Positions 18,214-29,009 of a DNA stretch of 64,000 nt are shown in pieces. The stretch is from the NCBI RefSeq assembly GCF_002895925.1, contig NZ_NWUO01000002.1, positions 62,001-126,000 on the forward strand, given 5' to 3'. The translations under genes were made by a program, and so were the position numbers. How positions within the stretch are numbered: the first letter of the stretch is position 1; each line of letters begins with the position of its first letter. Under the pieces are notes generated by a model that was not told where the DNA came from, did not search any database, and was given only the letters and a program-made list of their open reading frames with translations. This DNA comes from Mixta theicola. Its GTDB lineage: Bacteria; Pseudomonadota; Gammaproteobacteria; Enterobacterales; Enterobacteriaceae.

Positions 18214-19893
18214 TTGAATAAGGTCTGGCTGAACCGTTATCCCGCCGATGTGCCGGCTGAGATCAATGCCGATCGTTATACGTCGCTTATCGATCTGTTT
18301 GAACAGGCGGCCCAGCGTTACGCCGATCGTCCTGCGTTTAACAATATGGGCCAGGCGATGAGCTTCCGAAAGCTGGAGCAGCGTAGCCGGGCCTTCGCCG
18401 CTTATCTGCAGCAAACGCTGGGATTAAGCAAAGGCGATCGGGTGGCCGTTATGATGCCAAACCTTTTGCAGTACCCCATTGCGCTGTTCGGCATCCTGCG
18501 CGCCGGTATGGTGGTAGTGAATGTTAATCCGCTCTATACCCCGCGCGAGCTGGAGCATCAGTTGAATGACAGCGGCGCCAAAGCCATTGTGATTGTTTCC
18601 AACTTTGCGCATACGCTGGAAAAAGTGGTAGCTAAAACCTCGGTCAGGCACGTTATTCTGACGCGCCTGGGCGATCAGCTCTCACCAGCCAAAGCCACGC
18701 TGGTTAATTTTGTGGTGAAGTATATTAAGCGGCTGGTGCCGAAATATAATCTGCCGGATGCGGTCTCTTTTCGCAGCGTGCTGCAACGGGGCGCGCAGCT
18801 GGATTATTTCCGACCGGAGATACAAAACGACGATTTAGCCTTTTTGCAGTATACGGGCGGCACCACCGGCATTGCCAAAGGGGCTATGCTAACCCACCGC
18901 AATATGCAGGCTAATCTCGAACAAACCAAAGCGACCTATGGCTCGCTGCTGCGCGATGGCAAAGAACTGGTGGTGACGGCGCTGCCGCTGTATCACATCT
19001 TTGCTCTGACCGTGAACTGCCTGCTGTTTATTGAACTGGGCGGTCAAAATCTGCTAATCACCAACCCGCGTGATATTCCCGGCTTTGTAAAAGAGCTGGG
19101 CAAATATCCTTTTACCGCTATCACCGGGGTCAATACCTTATTTAACGCGCTGCTGAATGATAAAAATTTCCAGCAGCTTGATTTCTCCACGCTGCGTCTG
19201 TCGGCGGGCGGCGGGATGTCCGTGCAGAAAGCGGTTGCGGAACGCTGGGAGAAGCTGACCGGCCATTATCTGCTGGAAGGCTACGGGCTGACCGAATGCT
19301 CGCCGCTGGTTTCGGTTAATCCCTACGACATTACCTGTCATAACGGCAGTATTGGCCTGCCGGTGCCTTCTACCGAGATTAAGCTGGTGGATGACAACGG
19401 TGTGGAAGTGAGTGCAGGCGAGCCGGGCGAACTCTGTATCAAAGGACCGCAGGTGATGACGGGCTACTGGCAGCATCCGGAGGCGACCGAAGAAGTGCTG
19501 AAGGAGGGCTGGCTCTACAGCGGAGATATTGTTACCGTCGATGAAGAGGGTTTCCTGCGTATCGTCGATCGTAAAAAAGATATGATTCTGGTTTCCGGCT
19601 TTAACGTCTATCCGAACGAAATCGAAGATGTGGTAATGCAACATCCGAAAGTGCGTGAGGCGGCGGCCATTGGCGTACCGAGCGATCTTTCCGGCGAGGC
19701 GGTGAAAATCTGTATCGTCAAAAAGGATCCCTCGCTGACAAAGGATGAGCTAATTGCCCACTGCCGTCGTCATCTGACCGGCTATAAGGTGCCAAAAATC
19801 GTTGAGTTTCGCGAGGAACTGCCTAAAACCAACGTCGGTAAAATCCTGCGGCGTGCGCTACGTGACGAGATAAGCAAAGCGCCTGCCGCCTGA
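18214..19893 (+). CDS. fadD: Long-chain fatty acyl-CoA synthetase FadD
   Basis: FadD (559 residues) activates exogenous long-chain fatty acids with ATP and CoA at the inner membrane, coupling uptake to beta-oxidation. The AMP-binding signature [14 protein letters not shown] is at about 213, with [12 protein letters not shown] and the FadD-specific [40 protein letters not shown] downstream. I place the start at TTG 18214: GAGGTG is five bases upstream and the protein then begins like E. coli FadD ([12 protein letters not shown]), which also uses TTG. The frame is open to 18151 but those residues lack homology. Confidence 0.95.
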   Translation: MNKVWLNRYPADVPAEINADRYTSLIDLFEQAAQRYADRPAFNNMGQAMSFRKLEQRSRAFAAYLQQTLGLSKGDRVAVMMPNLLQYPIALFGILRAGMVVVNVNPLYTPRELEHQLNDSGAKAIVIVSNFAHTLEKVVAKTSVRHVILTRLGDQLSPAKATLVNFVVKYIKRLVPKYNLPDAVSFRSVLQRGAQLDYFRPEIQNDDLAFLQYTGGTTGIAKGAMLTHRNMQANLEQTKATYGSLLRDGKELVVTALPLYHIFALTVNCLLFIELGGQNLLITNPRDIPGFVKELGKYPFTAITGVNTLFNALLNDKNFQQLDFSTLRLSAGGGMSVQKAVAERWEKLTGHYLLEGYGLTECSPLVSVNPYDITCHNGSIGLPVPSTEIKLVDDNGVEVSAGEPGELCIKGPQVMTGYWQHPEATEEVLKEGWLYSGDIVTVDEEGFLRIVDRKKDMILVSGFNVYPNEIEDVVMQHPKVREAAAIGVPSDLSGEAVKICIVKKDPSLTKDELIAHCRRHLTGYKVPKIVEFREELPKTNVGKILRRALRDEISKAPAA

Positions 19894-19921
19894 TCGCCGC
19901 GAGTATGTTAAGCTATTCACG

Positions 19922-19948
19922 AAAACGCCGGATAATCCGGCGTTTTTA
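19922..19948 (+). terminator. Terminator after fadD
   Basis: AACGCCGGATAATCCGGCGTT followed by TTTATT gives a compact GC stem with a T-tract. Confidence 0.88.
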
Positions 19949-20004
19949 TTGTTATTTCATCAGCATCAGCAACGCAAACGTACCGCTGGCAAGAGAGCAA
20001 GGAT

Positions 20005-21132
20005 TTGAATTACACCTATATCACCACCAATGAGGCGCTGCAGACCTGCTGTGACGCTGCGCGTCAACACCGTGCTATTGCGCTCGATACCGAGTTTGTT
20101 CGCACCCGCACCTACTATCCGCAGCTCGGCCTGCTGCAAATTTACGACGGCGAGCAGATCACGCTGGTTGACCCGCTGACGATTACCCAGTGGCAGCCGC
20201 TTATCGATCTGCTAAGCGACAGCAGCATAACGAAATTCCTGCACGCCGGTAGTGAAGATCTGGAAGTCTTTCTGCACAGCTTTGGCGTACTGCCAACGCC
20301 GCTGATTGATACGCAAATTCTGGCTGCTTTTAGCGGACGTCCGCTGTCGATGGGCTTTGCGACGATGGTAGAACATTTTACCGGCGAAGTGCTGGATAAA
20401 AGTGAATCGCGTACCGACTGGCTGGCGCGCCCGCTTTCCGTGCGTCAGTGCGAATATGCGGCCGCCGATGTGTTCTGGCTGCTGCCGATTGCCCATACGC
20501 TGATGGATGAAACCGCAGCGGCGGGACAGCTGGAGGCGGCGCGCAGCGAATGCCTGCTGCTTTGTCAGCGCCGTACTGAAACGCTGCAGCCGAAAGAGGC
20601 GTATCGGGAAATCAGTAACGCTTCGCTGCTGCGCCCGCGTCAGCTGGCGGCGTTACAGCGCATGGCGGCCTGGCGCCTGCAGCTGGCGCGGGAAAAGGAC
20701 ATGGCGGTTAATTTTGTCGTGCGCGAAGAAAATCTCTGGAAGGTGGCGCGCTATCTACCGGGATCGCTGGGCGAGTTGGATCACTTAGGGCTGAGCGGTC
20801 ACGAAATCCGTTTACATGGCAAAACGCTGCTGGATATGGTCAGTGAAGCCAATGCGCTACCGGAAGAAAGCCTGCCGGAAATGCTGCTCAATATTAACGA
20901 TCATCCGCAGTATAAAAAGGCTTTTAAAGCGCTGAAAGCGGTGGTGCAGGAGGTCAGCGAGCGCAGCGGGTTAAGTACCGAGCTGCTGGCGTCACGCCGT
21001 CAAATTAATCAGCTGCTTAGCTGGCATTGGCACATCAAACCGCGTGAACGGCTGCCGGAGCTGGTAAGCGGATGGCGCGGCGAACTGATGGAACAGGAAA
21101 TCAAACAGGTGCTGACGGATTATCCGCAGTAG
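20005..21132 (+). CDS. rnd: Ribonuclease D
   Basis: RNase D (375 residues, equal to E. coli) is a 3'-5' exoribonuclease that trims tRNA and small RNA precursors. The DEDD exonuclease domain has Asp28 and Glu30 in ALDTEFVRTRTYYP, Asp85-type FLHAGSEDLEVF, and the third motif in QCEYAAADV. Two HRDC domains follow in the C-terminal half. The start is TTG 20005 with AAGGA upstream; E. coli rnd also starts with UUG, which keeps expression low. Confidence 0.95.
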   Translation: MNYTYITTNEALQTCCDAARQHRAIALDTEFVRTRTYYPQLGLLQIYDGEQITLVDPLTITQWQPLIDLLSDSSITKFLHAGSEDLEVFLHSFGVLPTPLIDTQILAAFSGRPLSMGFATMVEHFTGEVLDKSESRTDWLARPLSVRQCEYAAADVFWLLPIAHTLMDETAAAGQLEAARSECLLLCQRRTETLQPKEAYREISNASLLRPRQLAALQRMAAWRLQLAREKDMAVNFVVREENLWKVARYLPGSLGELDHLGLSGHEIRLHGKTLLDMVSEANALPEESLPEMLLNINDHPQYKKAFKALKAVVQEVSERSGLSTELLASRRQINQLLSWHWHIKPRERLPELVSGWRGELMEQEIKQVLTDYPQ

Positions 21133-21143
21133 CCTGCATAAAA

Positions 21144-21168
21144 TTTCCCCTGCGTAAGGCAGGGGAAA
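21144..21168. terminator. Terminator between rnd and minE
   Basis: TTTCCCCTGC, loop GTAAG, GCAGGGGAAA. On the minus strand it is followed by TTTTAT, so it suits minCDE; it may also serve rnd. Confidence 0.8.
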
Positions 21169-21186
21169 ATCAGGAAGGGAGACGAA

Positions 21187-21456
21187 TCATTTCGCGGCTT
21201 CTTCCATTTCTGGCAGCGTCACGTTCAGTTCCAGTATTGAAATATCATCACCGCGGTGATCCAACTGTACGGTCACCATCTCCGGATCGATCTTCACATA
21301 TTTGCAAATCACTTCCAGAATGTCGCGCTTCAGCTGAGGAAGATAATGGGGCTCGCTATCGCCCCTCCTGCGTTCAGCTACGATGATCTGCAGTCTTTCC
21401 TTGGCTATATTGGCGGTGTTCTTTTTACGGGATAAAAAGAAATCGAGTAAGGCCAT
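21187..21456 (-). CDS. minE: Division topological specificity factor MinE
   Basis: This 89-residue protein releases MinD from the membrane and drives the pole-to-pole Min oscillation. The N-terminal helix ([30 protein letters not shown]) is the MinD-binding and membrane-targeting part, and the C-terminal half dimerises. It begins three bases after the minD stop, so the two are translationally linked. Confidence 0.97.
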   Translation of the reverse strand: MALLDFFLSRKKNTANIAKERLQIIVAERRRGDSEPHYLPQLKRDILEVICKYVKIDPEMVTVQLDHRGDDISILELNVTLPEMEEAAK

Positions 21457-21459
21457 GGT

Positions 21460-22272
21460 TTATCCCCCGAACAGGCGTTTCAGGAATCCCTTCTTCTCTT
21501 CTTCAATGAAGCGGAAGGGGCGTTCTTCACCGAGTAACCGCTCAACGGTATCGGCATAGGCTTTGCCCGCATCGGATTCGGTATCCAGAATCACGGGTTC
21601 GCCCTGGTTGGAAGCGCGCAGTACCGACTGATCTTCCGGGATCACGCCAACCAGCGGAATACGCAGAATCTCCAGCACATCTTCCATGCTCAGCATATCG
21701 CCGCGGCTAACGCGACCAGGATTATAACGCGTCAGCAGCAGGTGCTCTTTTACCGGCTCCTCGCCGTTTTCGGCGCGACGTGATTTGGAGGCGATAATGC
21801 CCAGAATACGATCGGAGTCGCGCACCGAAGAGACTTCCGGGTTGGTGGTGATAATGGCTTCATCAGCAAAATAGAGCGCCATCAGCGCGCCGGTTTCAAT
21901 CCCTGCGGGTGAATCACACAGGACGAAGTCAAAATTCATGTTATCCAATTCATTCAGCACTTTTTCTACGCCTTCGCGCGTCAGTGCATCTTTATCTCGC
22001 GTTTGGGAAGCAGGCAGGATATAGAGGTTTTCTGTACGTTTGTCTTTAATCAGTGCCTGATTCAGCGTGGCATCGCCCTGGATCACGTTGACGAAATCAT
22101 AAACCACGCGCCTTTCGCAACCCATAATCAGATCGAGATTACGCAGACCGATATCAAAATCGATCACGACGGTTTTTTTCCCTTTCTGTGCCAGACCGGT
22201 AGCAATGGCCGCGCTTGACGTGGTCTTGCCAACGCCCCCTTTGCCGGATGTAACTACAATAATGCGTGCCAT
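21460..22272 (-). CDS. minD: Septum-site-determining ATPase MinD
   Basis: MinD (270 residues) is a ParA-type ATPase that binds the membrane as an ATP dimer and recruits MinC. The deviant Walker A GKGGVGKTT spans residues 10-18 and the switch DFDIGLRNLD follows at about 38. The C-terminal amphipathic helix EEKKGFLKRLFGG is the membrane anchor. It is the middle gene of minC-minD-minE. Confidence 0.97.
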   Translation of the reverse strand: MARIIVVTSGKGGVGKTTSSAAIATGLAQKGKKTVVIDFDIGLRNLDLIMGCERRVVYDFVNVIQGDATLNQALIKDKRTENLYILPASQTRDKDALTREGVEKVLNELDNMNFDFVLCDSPAGIETGALMALYFADEAIITTNPEVSSVRDSDRILGIIASKSRRAENGEEPVKEHLLLTRYNPGRVSRGDMLSMEDVLEILRIPLVGVIPEDQSVLRASNQGEPVILDTESDAGKAYADTVERLLGEERPFRFIEEEKKGFLKRLFGG

Positions 22273-22303
22273 ATATAAGAATTCCTTATAAATAAAAAGG
22301 GGC

Positions 22304-22993
22304 CTAATTCAATGTCTGTATTGTCAGCGCGCCATCTTTTAGGCTAAGGCGTGCTGCTTTTGCAAAATATTCCGCCGGAATTTGATCCATAATCCAGTAT
22401 TCGCCCGCTATGGAAACCAGCTCCGCAGATAAGCTGGTACAAAATATCTGGCAAGCGCGATCGCCGCTGGCGCCAGCCAACGCGCGTCCACGCATCATGC
22501 CGTAAATATGAATATTGCCGTCGGCGACCAGTTCGGCGCCGGCGCTTACGCTATTCGTCACAATCAGATCGGTATTACGCGCATAAATCTGCTGCCCGGA
22601 GCGCACCGGCGTGGTAACCACGCGCGTTTTGACGATCGCGCTTTCCGGCGCCGCGGCGGCTACCGGCTCAGGACTTTTCTTCTGTTCTTTGCCTTCGGAT
22701 AAGATGGGCAGGCCAGCACGTGCGATCATGCGCTTGAGCGACTCATCTTTACAGCCGCTGACGCCGACAATGCGTAATCCCGTCGAAGCGATAGCCTGCT
22801 GCATCTGTTTCCAGTTAACGTCACCGTCCAGAGAGGCTACATTCAAAACCACGGGCGCATTTTTGAGAAAGGCAGGCGCCTGGTCAATTTTGTCCTGCAG
22901 CGCCTGACGAACCACATCGGGATGCGTGTGGTGTAAATGAACAACAGACAGAGTAAAACTACTGCCTTTAAACTCGATTGGCGTTTGCGACAT
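22304..22993 (-). CDS. minC: Septum-site inhibitor MinC
   Basis: MinC (229 residues) blocks FtsZ polymerisation away from midcell. The N-terminal domain (about 1-100, starting [21 protein letters not shown]) acts on FtsZ, and the C-terminal beta-helix domain (about 120-220; [35 protein letters not shown]) dimerises and binds MinD. ATG 22993 is preceded by AGGACAG; codons upstream to 23032 lack homology. First gene of the min operon. Confidence 0.96.
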   Translation of the reverse strand: MSQTPIEFKGSSFTLSVVHLHHTHPDVVRQALQDKIDQAPAFLKNAPVVLNVASLDGDVNWKQMQQAIASTGLRIVGVSGCKDESLKRMIARAGLPILSEGKEQKKSPEPVAAAAPESAIVKTRVVTTPVRSGQQIYARNTDLIVTNSVSAGAELVADGNIHIYGMMRGRALAGASGDRACQIFCTSLSAELVSIAGEYWIMDQIPAEYFAKAARLSLKDGALTIQTLN

Positions 22994-23153
22994 CTGTCCT
23001 GGCTCAGTCCTGTTATGTCTAAACCCGACCAAATTATGCCTGATTTAGCCAGCGCGTAATCAAGGCGGGACATTATTCCTAACTACTGCAAGCATGTTAT
23101 AGTTACTGTTATATTCAGGCAAGCCACCACCCCGCTTAATTCGAGTAAAAAAT

Positions 23154-23429
23154 ATGTTTTGTGTGATCTACAGAAGTCCCCAACGCGATCAGACTTATCT
23201 CTATGTTGAAAAAAAAGACGACTTTTCCCGCGTGCCGGAAGAGCTGCTGCGTGGTTTTGGCAAACCGCAGCTGGCAATGGTGTTAACCCTTGAACGTACT
23301 AAGAAACTGGCGAATGCGGATATTGAGAAAGTAAAGCTGGCGCTGCGGGAACAGGGTTATTATTTGCAGCTTCCGCCACCGGTGGAAGATCTGCTGAAAA
23401 TACATTTAGGAAAAAAAGATCCGGTTTAA
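23154..23429 (+). CDS. ycgL: YcgL domain protein
   Basis: The 91-residue protein starts [36 protein letters not shown], the conserved core of the YcgL/UPF0745 family. It is divergent from minC as in E. coli. No catalytic motif is known; roles in RNA metabolism have been suggested for relatives. The Shine-Dalgarno is weak. E. coli annotations often start further upstream, but this start suits the fold. Confidence 0.88.
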   Translation: MFCVIYRSPQRDQTYLYVEKKDDFSRVPEELLRGFGKPQLAMVLTLERTKKLANADIEKVKLALREQGYYLQLPPPVEDLLKIHLGKKDPV

Positions 23430-23514
23430 TTCAGATTCATCTGTAAATAATAAATTGGCGAATAATCCCGCAATTTATTTCCGGCAATTTTCAATTGTTT
23501 AATAAGGAACTGAT

Positions 23515-24591
23515 ATGAAGCTAAATGCCCTGAGCGCGACGTTACTGACAATAATGTTGGCAGGATGCGCCAGTAAAAATAGCGTCTCTTCAGCGCCTGA
23601 AACCCCCACGCCCGCCGCTCCGTCGGGCGGCGGTTTTCTAACGCCGCCCGCCGGTAAAACCACGCTGGCGCAGCAGGGGCGCGATCCTGCGGAATTTCCC
23701 GCCTGGGTTGAGCAACTGAAAGCGCAGGCGCGCCAGCAGGGCATTAACGAGCAAACGCTAAACAGCGCTTTCGCGGGCGTACATTTTGTTGATCGGGTGA
23801 TTAAATCCGATCGCAATCAGCCGGAACAGAAGATCACGCTGGATGATTATCTGGCGCGTGTAATAACGCCGAAAAAGATTGAGCAGGGCCGCAGTCGTTA
23901 TCAGCAATATCAAAGCGAGCTGGCAACCGTAAACCAGCAGTACGGCGTACCGGCGCAATATATTGTTGCGCTGTGGGCAATGGAGAGTAATTTCGGTCAG
24001 CTTCAGGGACGCGAAGATATTATCTCTGCGCTCTCCACGCTGGCTTTTGAAGGGCGGCGCGCAGCCTTTTTTACCAATGAGCTGATTGCCGCGTTGAAGA
24101 TGATTCAGCAGGGCCATATCAGCGCGCCGGAAATGAAAGGCTCTTGGGCGGGTGCGATGGGGCAGAACCAGTTTATGCCCAGCTCTTATCTGAACTATGG
24201 CGCCGACGGCGATGGCGATGGAAAAATTGATATCTGGCGCAATCAGCGCGATGTATTTGCATCCACGGCTAACTATCTGGCCAAAGAGGGCTGGAACGCT
24301 GGCGAAGGCTGGGGGCGTGAAGTCATTCTGCCGGTCGATTTTGATCCACAGCTGGCTGGCCTGAAAACGCAGCAGGCCAAAACGGTGGGCGAATGGGAAA
24401 AGCTGGGCGTGCGGCTGAGCAGCAGCGAGGCATTGCCGGATACCCGACAGCGCGGCTGGATCATTCTGCCGGACGACGTCGGCGGACGCGCCTTTTTGGT
24501 ATATAACAATTTCCGCACCATTATGCGCTGGAATCGCTCTTATTATTTCGCAATCAGCATCGGCAAAATGGCGGATGCTGTAGCACAGTAG
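23515..24591 (+). CDS. Lytic murein transglycosylase lipoprotein (MltB family)
   Basis: The 358-residue lipoprotein has lipobox LAGC (Cys18), a Pro-rich linker (about 28-50) and an SLT_2-type catalytic domain. Glu157 in LWAMESNFG is the expected acid catalyst, followed by STLAFEGRRAAFF, AGAMGQNQFMPSSYLNYGADGDGDG and a C-terminal WNRSYYFA motif. It should cleave the MurNAc-GlcNAc bond with 1,6-anhydro formation at the cell envelope. E. coli K-12 has no gene at this position (ycgL is followed by ycgM), so it is a local addition or was lost there. Not MltB itself, so no symbol is given. Confidence 0.88.
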   Translation: MKLNALSATLLTIMLAGCASKNSVSSAPETPTPAAPSGGGFLTPPAGKTTLAQQGRDPAEFPAWVEQLKAQARQQGINEQTLNSAFAGVHFVDRVIKSDRNQPEQKITLDDYLARVITPKKIEQGRSRYQQYQSELATVNQQYGVPAQYIVALWAMESNFGQLQGREDIISALSTLAFEGRRAAFFTNELIAALKMIQQGHISAPEMKGSWAGAMGQNQFMPSSYLNYGADGDGDGKIDIWRNQRDVFASTANYLAKEGWNAGEGWGREVILPVDFDPQLAGLKTQQAKTVGEWEKLGVRLSSSEALPDTRQRGWIILPDDVGGRAFLVYNNFRTIMRWNRSYYFAISIGKMADAVAQ

Positions 24592-24638
24592 GCTATCGGC
24601 GCCGGCCTGGCGCTGTCACTCTCAGCAAGGGGAAAAGC

Positions 24639-25298
24639 ATGTATCAACATCGTAACTGGCAGGGCGCGCTGTTAGATTTTCCAGCGAGTAAAGTGGTTTG
24701 TGTCGGCAGCAATTATGCTAAGCATATTAAAGAGATGGGCAGCGCAACGCCGCAGGAGCCGGTGATTTTTATCAAGCCGGAAACGGCGCTGTGCGATCTG
24801 CGTCAGCCGCTCTCTATTCCGCGCGACATGGGCGCGGTGCATTATGAAGTGGAGATGGCGATTCTGATTGGCTCGACGTTAAAACAGGCCAGCGAAGCGC
24901 ATGTTGGCCAGGCGATTGCCGGTTATGGCATCGCCCTCGATCTGACGCTGCGTGATATTCAGGCCGGCCTGAAAAAAGCGGGACAGCCCTGGGAAAAGGC
25001 CAAGGGGTTTGATAATTCTTGTCCGCTTTCCGGCTTTATTCCCGTTAATCAGTTTGCCGGCGATCCGCAGCAGTGCGAACTTAAGCTGGTGGTTAACGGT
25101 GAAGTCCGTCAGCAGGGCAGCACCGCCGATATGATTACGCCTGTTCTGCCGCTGCTCGCCTATATGAGCAAATATTTTACCCTGCACGCAGGCGATGTCA
25201 TTCTGACCGGCACGCCGGAAGGCGTAGGGCCACTGCATACGGGCGACAAGCTGGAAGCGTCGCTGGCGGGCCACGGCATTAGCACGCGTGTGCTGTGA
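24639..25298 (+). CDS. ycgM: Fumarylacetoacetate hydrolase-family protein YcgM
   Basis: The 219-residue protein has the same length as E. coli YcgM. FAH-fold features are visible: CVGSNYAKHIKEMG, the metal-binding Glu pair in HYEVEMAILIG, and LTGTPEGVGPL. Relatives hydrolyse acylpyruvates or decarboxylate oxaloacetate; the substrate here is not set by sequence alone. AAGGGG lies upstream. It is followed by ycgN. Confidence 0.9.
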   Translation: MYQHRNWQGALLDFPASKVVCVGSNYAKHIKEMGSATPQEPVIFIKPETALCDLRQPLSIPRDMGAVHYEVEMAILIGSTLKQASEAHVGQAIAGYGIALDLTLRDIQAGLKKAGQPWEKAKGFDNSCPLSGFIPVNQFAGDPQQCELKLVVNGEVRQQGSTADMITPVLPLLAYMSKYFTLHAGDVILTGTPEGVGPLHTGDKLEASLAGHGISTRVL

Positions 25299-25358
25299 TA
25301 CTTGCATCTGACCGCTGAACTGTTTATAAGGTGCGCTTTTGCTTAACCGGACATCACC

Positions 25359-25805
25359 ATGACTGAAACCCCTTTCTGGCAGGAAAAAAGCCTGGAACAA
25401 ATGACCGATGAGGAATGGGAATCCTTGTGCGATGGCTGTGGCCAGTGCTGCCTTAATAAGTTGCAGGACGCCGATACGGATGAAATCTATTTCACTAACG
25501 TGGCCTGCAACCAGCTTAATATCAAAACCTGTCAATGTCGTAACTACGAGCGTCGCTTCGAATATGAAGAGGACTGTATCAAGCTCACGCGTGACAACCT
25601 GCCCACCTTTTCCTGGTTGCCGGCCAGCTGCGCCTACCGTCTGCTGGCGGAAGGAAAAACGCTGCCGGTATGGCATCCGTTACGGAGCGGCTCACGGGCG
25701 GCGATGCATGCCGCACGTATTTCGGTGCGTCATATTGCGGTGCGTGAAAGCGAAGTCAGGGACTGGGAAGATCACATTATTAACCGGCCGGAATGGAAAG
25801 CGTAA
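25359..25805 (+). CDS. ycgN: YcgN, cysteine-cluster protein (UPF0260)
   Basis: This 148-residue soluble protein has cysteine groups CDGCGQCC (about 27-34), [11 protein letters not shown] and a later Cys, typical of the YkgJ/UPF0260 zinc or iron cluster family. It matches E. coli YcgN along its length ([43 protein letters not shown]). The function is unknown. hlyE and umuDC, which follow in E. coli K-12, are absent; dsbB comes next on the opposite strand. Confidence 0.92.
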   Translation: MTETPFWQEKSLEQMTDEEWESLCDGCGQCCLNKLQDADTDEIYFTNVACNQLNIKTCQCRNYERRFEYEEDCIKLTRDNLPTFSWLPASCAYRLLAEGKTLPVWHPLRSGSRAAMHAARISVRHIAVRESEVRDWEDHIINRPEWKA

Positions 25806-25821
25806 TCCAGCCGGTTAATGA

Positions 25822-26352
25822 TTAGCGGGAGAACAGATCGCGGCGCTTCGGTTTTAGCGGCTGAGCTATCAGCACCAACAGCGCCACCAGCAGGAAGGCA
25901 GCGAAAATAATTATCAGCCACTGCGGCATTCCCAGCGTCAGAAAAGACCATACGCGTTCTGAGCAGTCGCCGGTGGCGACAAACACCGCTGGCAGCCACT
26001 TATCCAGCGGCAGCCAGCCGGGAAAGCGGGCGGCGAAATCACAGGTTACAAACGGATTTGGGTGCAGCTGGATCATCGTATGCTCATACGAGAGACGTAA
26101 TCCCTCCCAGGCGCTATACAGCCAGATCAGCAGCGCCGCATAGCGCAGCGGCGTTTTTGGCGCAATAGCGCCCACCAGCCCGGCGCCCATAACGCCAAAC
26201 AGCGCACAGCGCTCATAAATACACATGACGCAGGGCTTCAGTAACATAACGTGCTGAAACCACAGCGCGACCATTTCAAGAGCAAACGCAGTCAGCGCCA
26301 GCAGTAGCCAGGCGCCGCGTCCTCTTGAGCATTGGTTCAGGTATCGCAACAT
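25822..26352 (-). CDS. dsbB: Disulfide bond formation protein DsbB
   Basis: DsbB (176 residues) is a four-helix inner-membrane enzyme that re-oxidises periplasmic DsbA and passes electrons to quinone. The two redox pairs are at the canonical positions: Cys41-Cys44 (CVMC) and Cys104-Cys130. Arg48 of the quinone site lies in YERC. It is downstream of nhaB on the same strand, separated by a terminator. Confidence 0.97.
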   Translation of the reverse strand: MLRYLNQCSRGRGAWLLLALTAFALEMVALWFQHVMLLKPCVMCIYERCALFGVMGAGLVGAIAPKTPLRYAALLIWLYSAWEGLRLSYEHTMIQLHPNPFVTCDFAARFPGWLPLDKWLPAVFVATGDCSERVWSFLTLGMPQWLIIIFAAFLLVALLVLIAQPLKPKRRDLFSR

Positions 26353-26394
26353 AAATCTTTCCCTGTCATTAGCGTTGAATCGGCAGTGTAAAGC

Positions 26395-26425
26395 AAAAAA
26401 AAATCGCTGCCAGCCAGGGCAGCGA
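26395..26425 (-). terminator. Terminator after nhaB
   Basis: On the minus strand TCGCTGCC, loop CTGGCT, GGCAGCGA is followed by nine T. It separates nhaB from dsbB. Confidence 0.9.
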
Positions 26426-26481
26426 AAAAACAGAATTAAAAATGACGTAGGATCATTTCGTCCCCAATTTTTTACCGGAAC

Positions 26482-28026
26482 TTATAGCGCAAGCGGCGGC
26501 AGCCAGCCATGCGCCATAAACCATTGGGTCATCGGCTCCAGCGTATACATAATGCAGAACAGCCCTACCAGCGACAGCACCAAGGTATAGGGCAGCGCCA
26601 TCCAAACCATCCGCCCGTAAGAGAGGCGAATCAGCGGCGCCAGTGCGGAAGTCAGCATAAACAGAAATGCGGCCTGGCCGTTGGGCGTGGCGACGGAAGG
26701 CAAATTGGTGCCGGTATTGGTCGCTACCGCCAACAGTTCAAACTGCTGCTGGCTAATCGCGCCGCTGGTAAAGGCGTTTTTCGCTTCATTAATGTAAACC
26801 GTGCCGACAAAAACGTTATCCGAAATGGCTGACAGCAAACCATTAAAGAGATAAAACCAGGTCAGCTGCATATTCGCTTCCGCCTGCAAAACAAAATGGA
26901 TCAGCGGGCTAAACAGATCCTGTTGCACGATAACCGCGACGATGGCGAAAAAGACCGTCAGCAGGGCGGTAAAGGGCAGCGCTTCTGAAAAAGCCCGGCC
27001 AATAACGTGCTCATCGCTAACGCCACACAACGAGGTGGCCAGAATAATCACCGACAGACCAATCAGGCCCACTTCCGCCAGATGCAACGCTAACGCGACG
27101 ATCAGCCAGACGGCGATAATTCCCTGGATCCACAAATTAAGCCGATCCTGACGGGTGCGCTTCTGATGGGATTCGCGTTCGAAATCCATCAGGACCTCCC
27201 GTACCTTTTCCGGCAGCGGTTCGCCATAGCCGAACAGGCGGTAGCGCTCCAGCAGCATGCAGGTGATCAGGCCACAGATCAGTACCGGCACGGTAACCGG
27301 CACCATGCGCAAAAAGAAACCGATAAAATCCCAGCCGGCGGCTTTAGCAATAATCAGGTTTTGCGGCTCGCCCACCATCGTCATCACGCCGCCTAAGGCG
27401 GTGCCTACGCCAGCCTGCATCATCAGGCTGCGTAAAAACGACCGGAACTTCTCCAGCGTCTGGCGATGATCGTCACTGACGTTATTATCGATTCCGGCCT
27501 GTTCATCTCCCTCCGATAACACGCGATGATAAATATCGTAAAAGCCTGCGGCCACGCTCAGCACCACGGCGACCACCGTCAGAGCGTCGAGAAAGGCGGA
27601 AAGGAACGCGGCGGCCAGACAAAACGCCAGGCCGAGCAGCATTTTCGAGCGGATGGTCAACAACAGGCGGGTAAACACAAACAGTAAAAGCTGACGCATA
27701 AAATGGATGCCGGCCACCATAAAAATCAGCAGCAGCAACACCTCAAGGTTATTCGCCAGCTCCTCTTTCACCTGTTCCGCACTGGCCATGCCGATAACAA
27801 TCGCCTCCAGCGCCAGCAGGCCGCCTGGCAACAGGGGATAACATTTTAGCGCCATACCGAGGGTAAAAATGAACTCCGCCACCAGCAGCCAGCCGGCAAG
27901 AAAAGGGCTAACGAAAAAAAACAGCAGGGGATTAAGCAGCAAAAATCCCAGCAGCGTCAGCTTATACCAGTTGGGGGATTGCCCCAGAAAATTGCGCGTA
28001 AAGGCGCGCCCGGTGGAAATATCCAT
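26482..28026 (-). CDS. nhaB: Na+/H+ antiporter NhaB
   Basis: NhaB (514 residues) exports sodium in exchange for protons across the inner membrane. About twelve hydrophobic helices are seen, with conserved [29 protein letters not shown] and [15 protein letters not shown] blocks. ATG 28026 gives [18 protein letters not shown], the family start; the ATG at 28044 lacks a Shine-Dalgarno. It is divergent from fadR, as in E. coli. Confidence 0.94.
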   Translation of the reverse strand: MDISTGRAFTRNFLGQSPNWYKLTLLGFLLLNPLLFFFVSPFLAGWLLVAEFIFTLGMALKCYPLLPGGLLALEAIVIGMASAEQVKEELANNLEVLLLLIFMVAGIHFMRQLLLFVFTRLLLTIRSKMLLGLAFCLAAAFLSAFLDALTVVAVVLSVAAGFYDIYHRVLSEGDEQAGIDNNVSDDHRQTLEKFRSFLRSLMMQAGVGTALGGVMTMVGEPQNLIIAKAAGWDFIGFFLRMVPVTVPVLICGLITCMLLERYRLFGYGEPLPEKVREVLMDFERESHQKRTRQDRLNLWIQGIIAVWLIVALALHLAEVGLIGLSVIILATSLCGVSDEHVIGRAFSEALPFTALLTVFFAIVAVIVQQDLFSPLIHFVLQAEANMQLTWFYLFNGLLSAISDNVFVGTVYINEAKNAFTSGAISQQQFELLAVATNTGTNLPSVATPNGQAAFLFMLTSALAPLIRLSYGRMVWMALPYTLVLSLVGLFCIMYTLEPMTQWFMAHGWLPPLAL

Positions 28027-28185
28027 GTGTAGCGGTATCCTCATACAGGACTAAGAAAAGTTTCAGATTCAGAGGGTAAACGTCGTCAGCAAGCGAGGCA
28101 ATGCGCATTCGGTTAAAGAGGCTCAATTCATCAATTTTTGCGCTGGGTTCAGGTTTTAAACGAAGCGAGACTAGGTGATGCCTGG

Positions 28186-28200
28186 GCCGTCTGGTATGAT
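28186..28200 (+). promoter_or_regulatory. fadR promoter, extended -10
   Basis: TGGTATGAT (28192-28200) is a good extended -10 element about 40 bases before the fadR ATG; the -35 region is weak. The same short region must serve nhaB on the other strand. Confidence 0.5.
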
Positions 28201-28240
28201 GAGCTGCATATTGCCTGATGAAAAAGCAACGAGAAATGCT

Positions 28241-28954
28241 ATGGTTATAAAGGCGCAGAGCCCGGCCGGGTTCGCGGAAGAGTACATCATTGAAAGTATC
28301 TGGAATAATCGTTTTCCCCCTGGATCTATTCTGCCTGCCGAGCGCGAGCTTTCCGAGCTCATTGGCGTCACGCGCACCACGCTGCGCGAAGTTCTCCAGC
28401 GTCTGGCGCGCGATGGCTGGCTGACAATTCAGCACGGCAAGCCGACGCGAGTAAATGATTTCTGGGAAACTTCCGGCCTGAATATTCTTGAAACGCTGGC
28501 GCGTCTCGATCATGACAGCGTACCACAGCTGATGGATAACGTACTGTCCGTACGGACTAACGTCTCATCCATCTTTATTCGCCGCGCTATCCGCCATTTT
28601 CCTGAGCAGGCGCGTGAGGTGCTGAAAGCGGCGGAAGGCGTGGACGATCGGGCGGACGCCTATAGCGACCTGGATTACCGTATTTTCCGCGGGCTGGCTT
28701 TTGCTTCCGGCAACCCTGTTTACGGCTTAATTCTTAACGGGCTGAAAGGGCTGTATACCCGCGTGGGTCGGCACTATTTTTCAAATCCCGAAGCGCGTAC
28801 CTTAGCGCAGCGCTTTTATCAGCAGCTGCTCGCTTTCTGTGACGGCACCGAGCCGGAAAACATTGTCACGGCGGTACGTGACTATGGTCGTCGCAGCGGT
28901 GAAATCTGGCACAGCATGCAAAAAACCATGCCGGATGAGCTGCATTGCCGCTGA
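28241..28954 (+). CDS. fadR: Fatty acid metabolism regulator FadR
   Basis: FadR (237 residues) is a GntR-family repressor of beta-oxidation genes and activator of fabA/fabB, released from DNA by long-chain acyl-CoA. The N-terminal winged helix (about 1-75, with [37 protein letters not shown]) is essentially that of E. coli, so operator preference should be the same. The C-terminal acyl-CoA domain is more divergent near its end. ATG 28241 gives the canonical [16 protein letters not shown]; the frame upstream has no homology. Confidence 0.96.
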   Translation: MVIKAQSPAGFAEEYIIESIWNNRFPPGSILPAERELSELIGVTRTTLREVLQRLARDGWLTIQHGKPTRVNDFWETSGLNILETLARLDHDSVPQLMDNVLSVRTNVSSIFIRRAIRHFPEQAREVLKAAEGVDDRADAYSDLDYRIFRGLAFASGNPVYGLILNGLKGLYTRVGRHYFSNPEARTLAQRFYQQLLAFCDGTEPENIVTAVRDYGRRSGEIWHSMQKTMPDELHCR

Positions 28955-29009
28955 GCCGTGTTAACCAGCAATGCCAGGACCGGATTCCCGTCCGGCCCTG
29001 ATGGTTTAC

